64,000 nucleotides of DNA from Rhizobium jaguaris (GTDB taxonomy: Bacteria > Pseudomonadota > Alphaproteobacteria > Rhizobiales > Rhizobiaceae). Location of the stretch: the NCBI RefSeq assembly GCF_003627755.1, contig NZ_CP032695.1:310001-374000 (forward strand). The letters are read 5' to 3'. Below the pieces are notes generated by a model. The model saw nothing but the letters and a program-made list of their open reading frames with translations, made no database searches and was not told where the DNA came from. Positions 63,542 through 64,000 of the stretch are shown here, one piece after another. Position 1 is the first letter of the stretch. Every line of letters begins with the position of its first letter. Made by a program: the position numbers and the translations under genes.

Positions 63542-64000
63542 ATGCAAGATAACCAGGCTTCTACCAGCACGATCGATGACGAACGCCCCCTCGCAACCGC
63601 CGGCAGCGGGGACGCCATGGCGCGGCTGCTTGCGGAAGTTGAGGCGCTTCGTGCCGAGAATAAGGACCTCAAGTTGCTCTACGAGGCGACGATCGAGCAC
63701 GGCGAAGCGGTGGAGGATCAGCTTGCCGAGAGCAACATGCTGCTTCAGCGCGTCCAGGCGCGCCTGGAAGAAGAATTGAACGATGCGCTGCGTTATGTCC
63801 TGTCGCTGTTGCCACAGCCGCGGCAAAGCGGCCCGCGCGCCGACTGGATGCTCGTTCCTTCGACGGAGCTTGGCGGCGATTCCTTTGGATATCACGATAT
63901 CGATGCGGATCATTTTGCCATTTATCTGCTCGATGTCTGCGGTCACGGTGTCGGCGCCGCGCTCTTGTCCGCATCCGTCATCAATGTCCTGAGAGCCTCG
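63542..64000 (+). CDS. SpoIIE-type PP2C phosphatase, N-terminal part (runs off the window)
   Basis: The window ends 153 codons into this gene. Starts MQDNQASTSTIDDERPL, continues with a coiled coil (about 30-75, LLAEVEALRAENKDLKLLYE) and then a SpoIIE/PP2C domain: STELGGDSFGYHDIDADHF and LLDVCGHGVGAALLSASVIN, with the metal-binding Asp residues. No sensor domain precedes the coil, so it is soluble. An in-frame stop at 63503 limits the start to this ATG. It diverges from the operon holding the membrane phosphatase and is a second phosphatase of the same system. Confidence 0.82.
   Translation, partial: MQDNQASTSTIDDERPLATAGSGDAMARLLAEVEALRAENKDLKLLYEATIEHGEAVEDQLAESNMLLQRVQARLEEELNDALRYVLSLLPQPRQSGPRADWMLVPSTELGGDSFGYHDIDADHFAIYLLDVCGHGVGAALLSASVINVLRAS

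Overview
The window reads as a high-GC alphaproteobacterial replicon, most likely a Rhizobium-type genome (family Rhizobiaceae). The evidence is the mix of gene families (sugar ABC permeases, TctABC carriers, a form I CO-dehydrogenase set, a DUF2169/DUF4150 type VI cargo locus), the codon and GC style, and two copies of a palindromic intergenic repeat of the kind common in Rhizobium (37867-37973 and 56977-57070). I see no rRNA, tRNA, CRISPR array or intact insertion sequence. Names rest on reading the translated proteins and motifs; no database search was possible.

Layout. (1) 1-4371: the end of a sugar-type ABC uptake system (substrate-binding protein tail and two permeases), then a glycerophosphodiester phosphodiesterase, an inositol-phosphatase-family enzyme and a truncated DUF4432 gene. 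(2) 4482-7077: a class I glutamine amidotransferase and an M20 peptidase, ending in a scar where two gene fragments meet head to head near 6797. (3) 7279-21161: a catabolic island. It holds a cupin, an MFS carrier, a DhaK-DhaL kinase, an iron alcohol dehydrogenase, an NTF2-like protein, an amidohydrolase, a LysR regulator, an RraA-type aldolase, a complete TctA/TctB/TctC carrier and an SDR. Four copies of an 18-bp motif sit in its two divergent promoter regions and probably define one regulon. (4) 21485-27350: a catechol ortho-cleavage cluster (intradiol dioxygenase, muconate cycloisomerase, SCP2-like protein, alpha/beta hydrolase, LysR regulator, DUF3237) with an SDR upstream.

(5) 27664-36328: a form I cox cluster in the order C-M-S-L-D-E-F-G. 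CoxL carries the AYRCSFR active-site loop and the matching glutamate, so this is a strong candidate for a genuine Mo-Cu CO dehydrogenase. (6) 36627-39112: small secreted proteins, a Crp/Fnr regulator and an OmpA-domain protein. (7) 39419-56966: a type VI secretion satellite. A leftward cargo/spike operon encodes DUF2169-pentapeptide, pentapeptide, DUF4150 PAAR-like, short VgrG, separate beta-helix protein, DUF3540, TPR-glycosyltransferase and a small unknown. A rightward operon, hcp-clpV-sigma54 activator-Ser/Thr kinase, is preceded by a near-perfect -24/-12 promoter. The TssBC/JKLM core is not in the window.

(8) 57071-64000: a tightly packed leftward seven-gene partner-switching operon. It encodes a SiaB-like protein, a STAS-like/methyltransferase fusion, a membrane SpoIIE phosphatase, a HATPase-like switch protein, a STAS protein, a coiled-coil protein and a ParA-like ATPase. 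A second SpoIIE-type phosphatase diverges from it and runs off the window. Its position beside the type VI kinase operon makes a regulatory link plausible but unproven.
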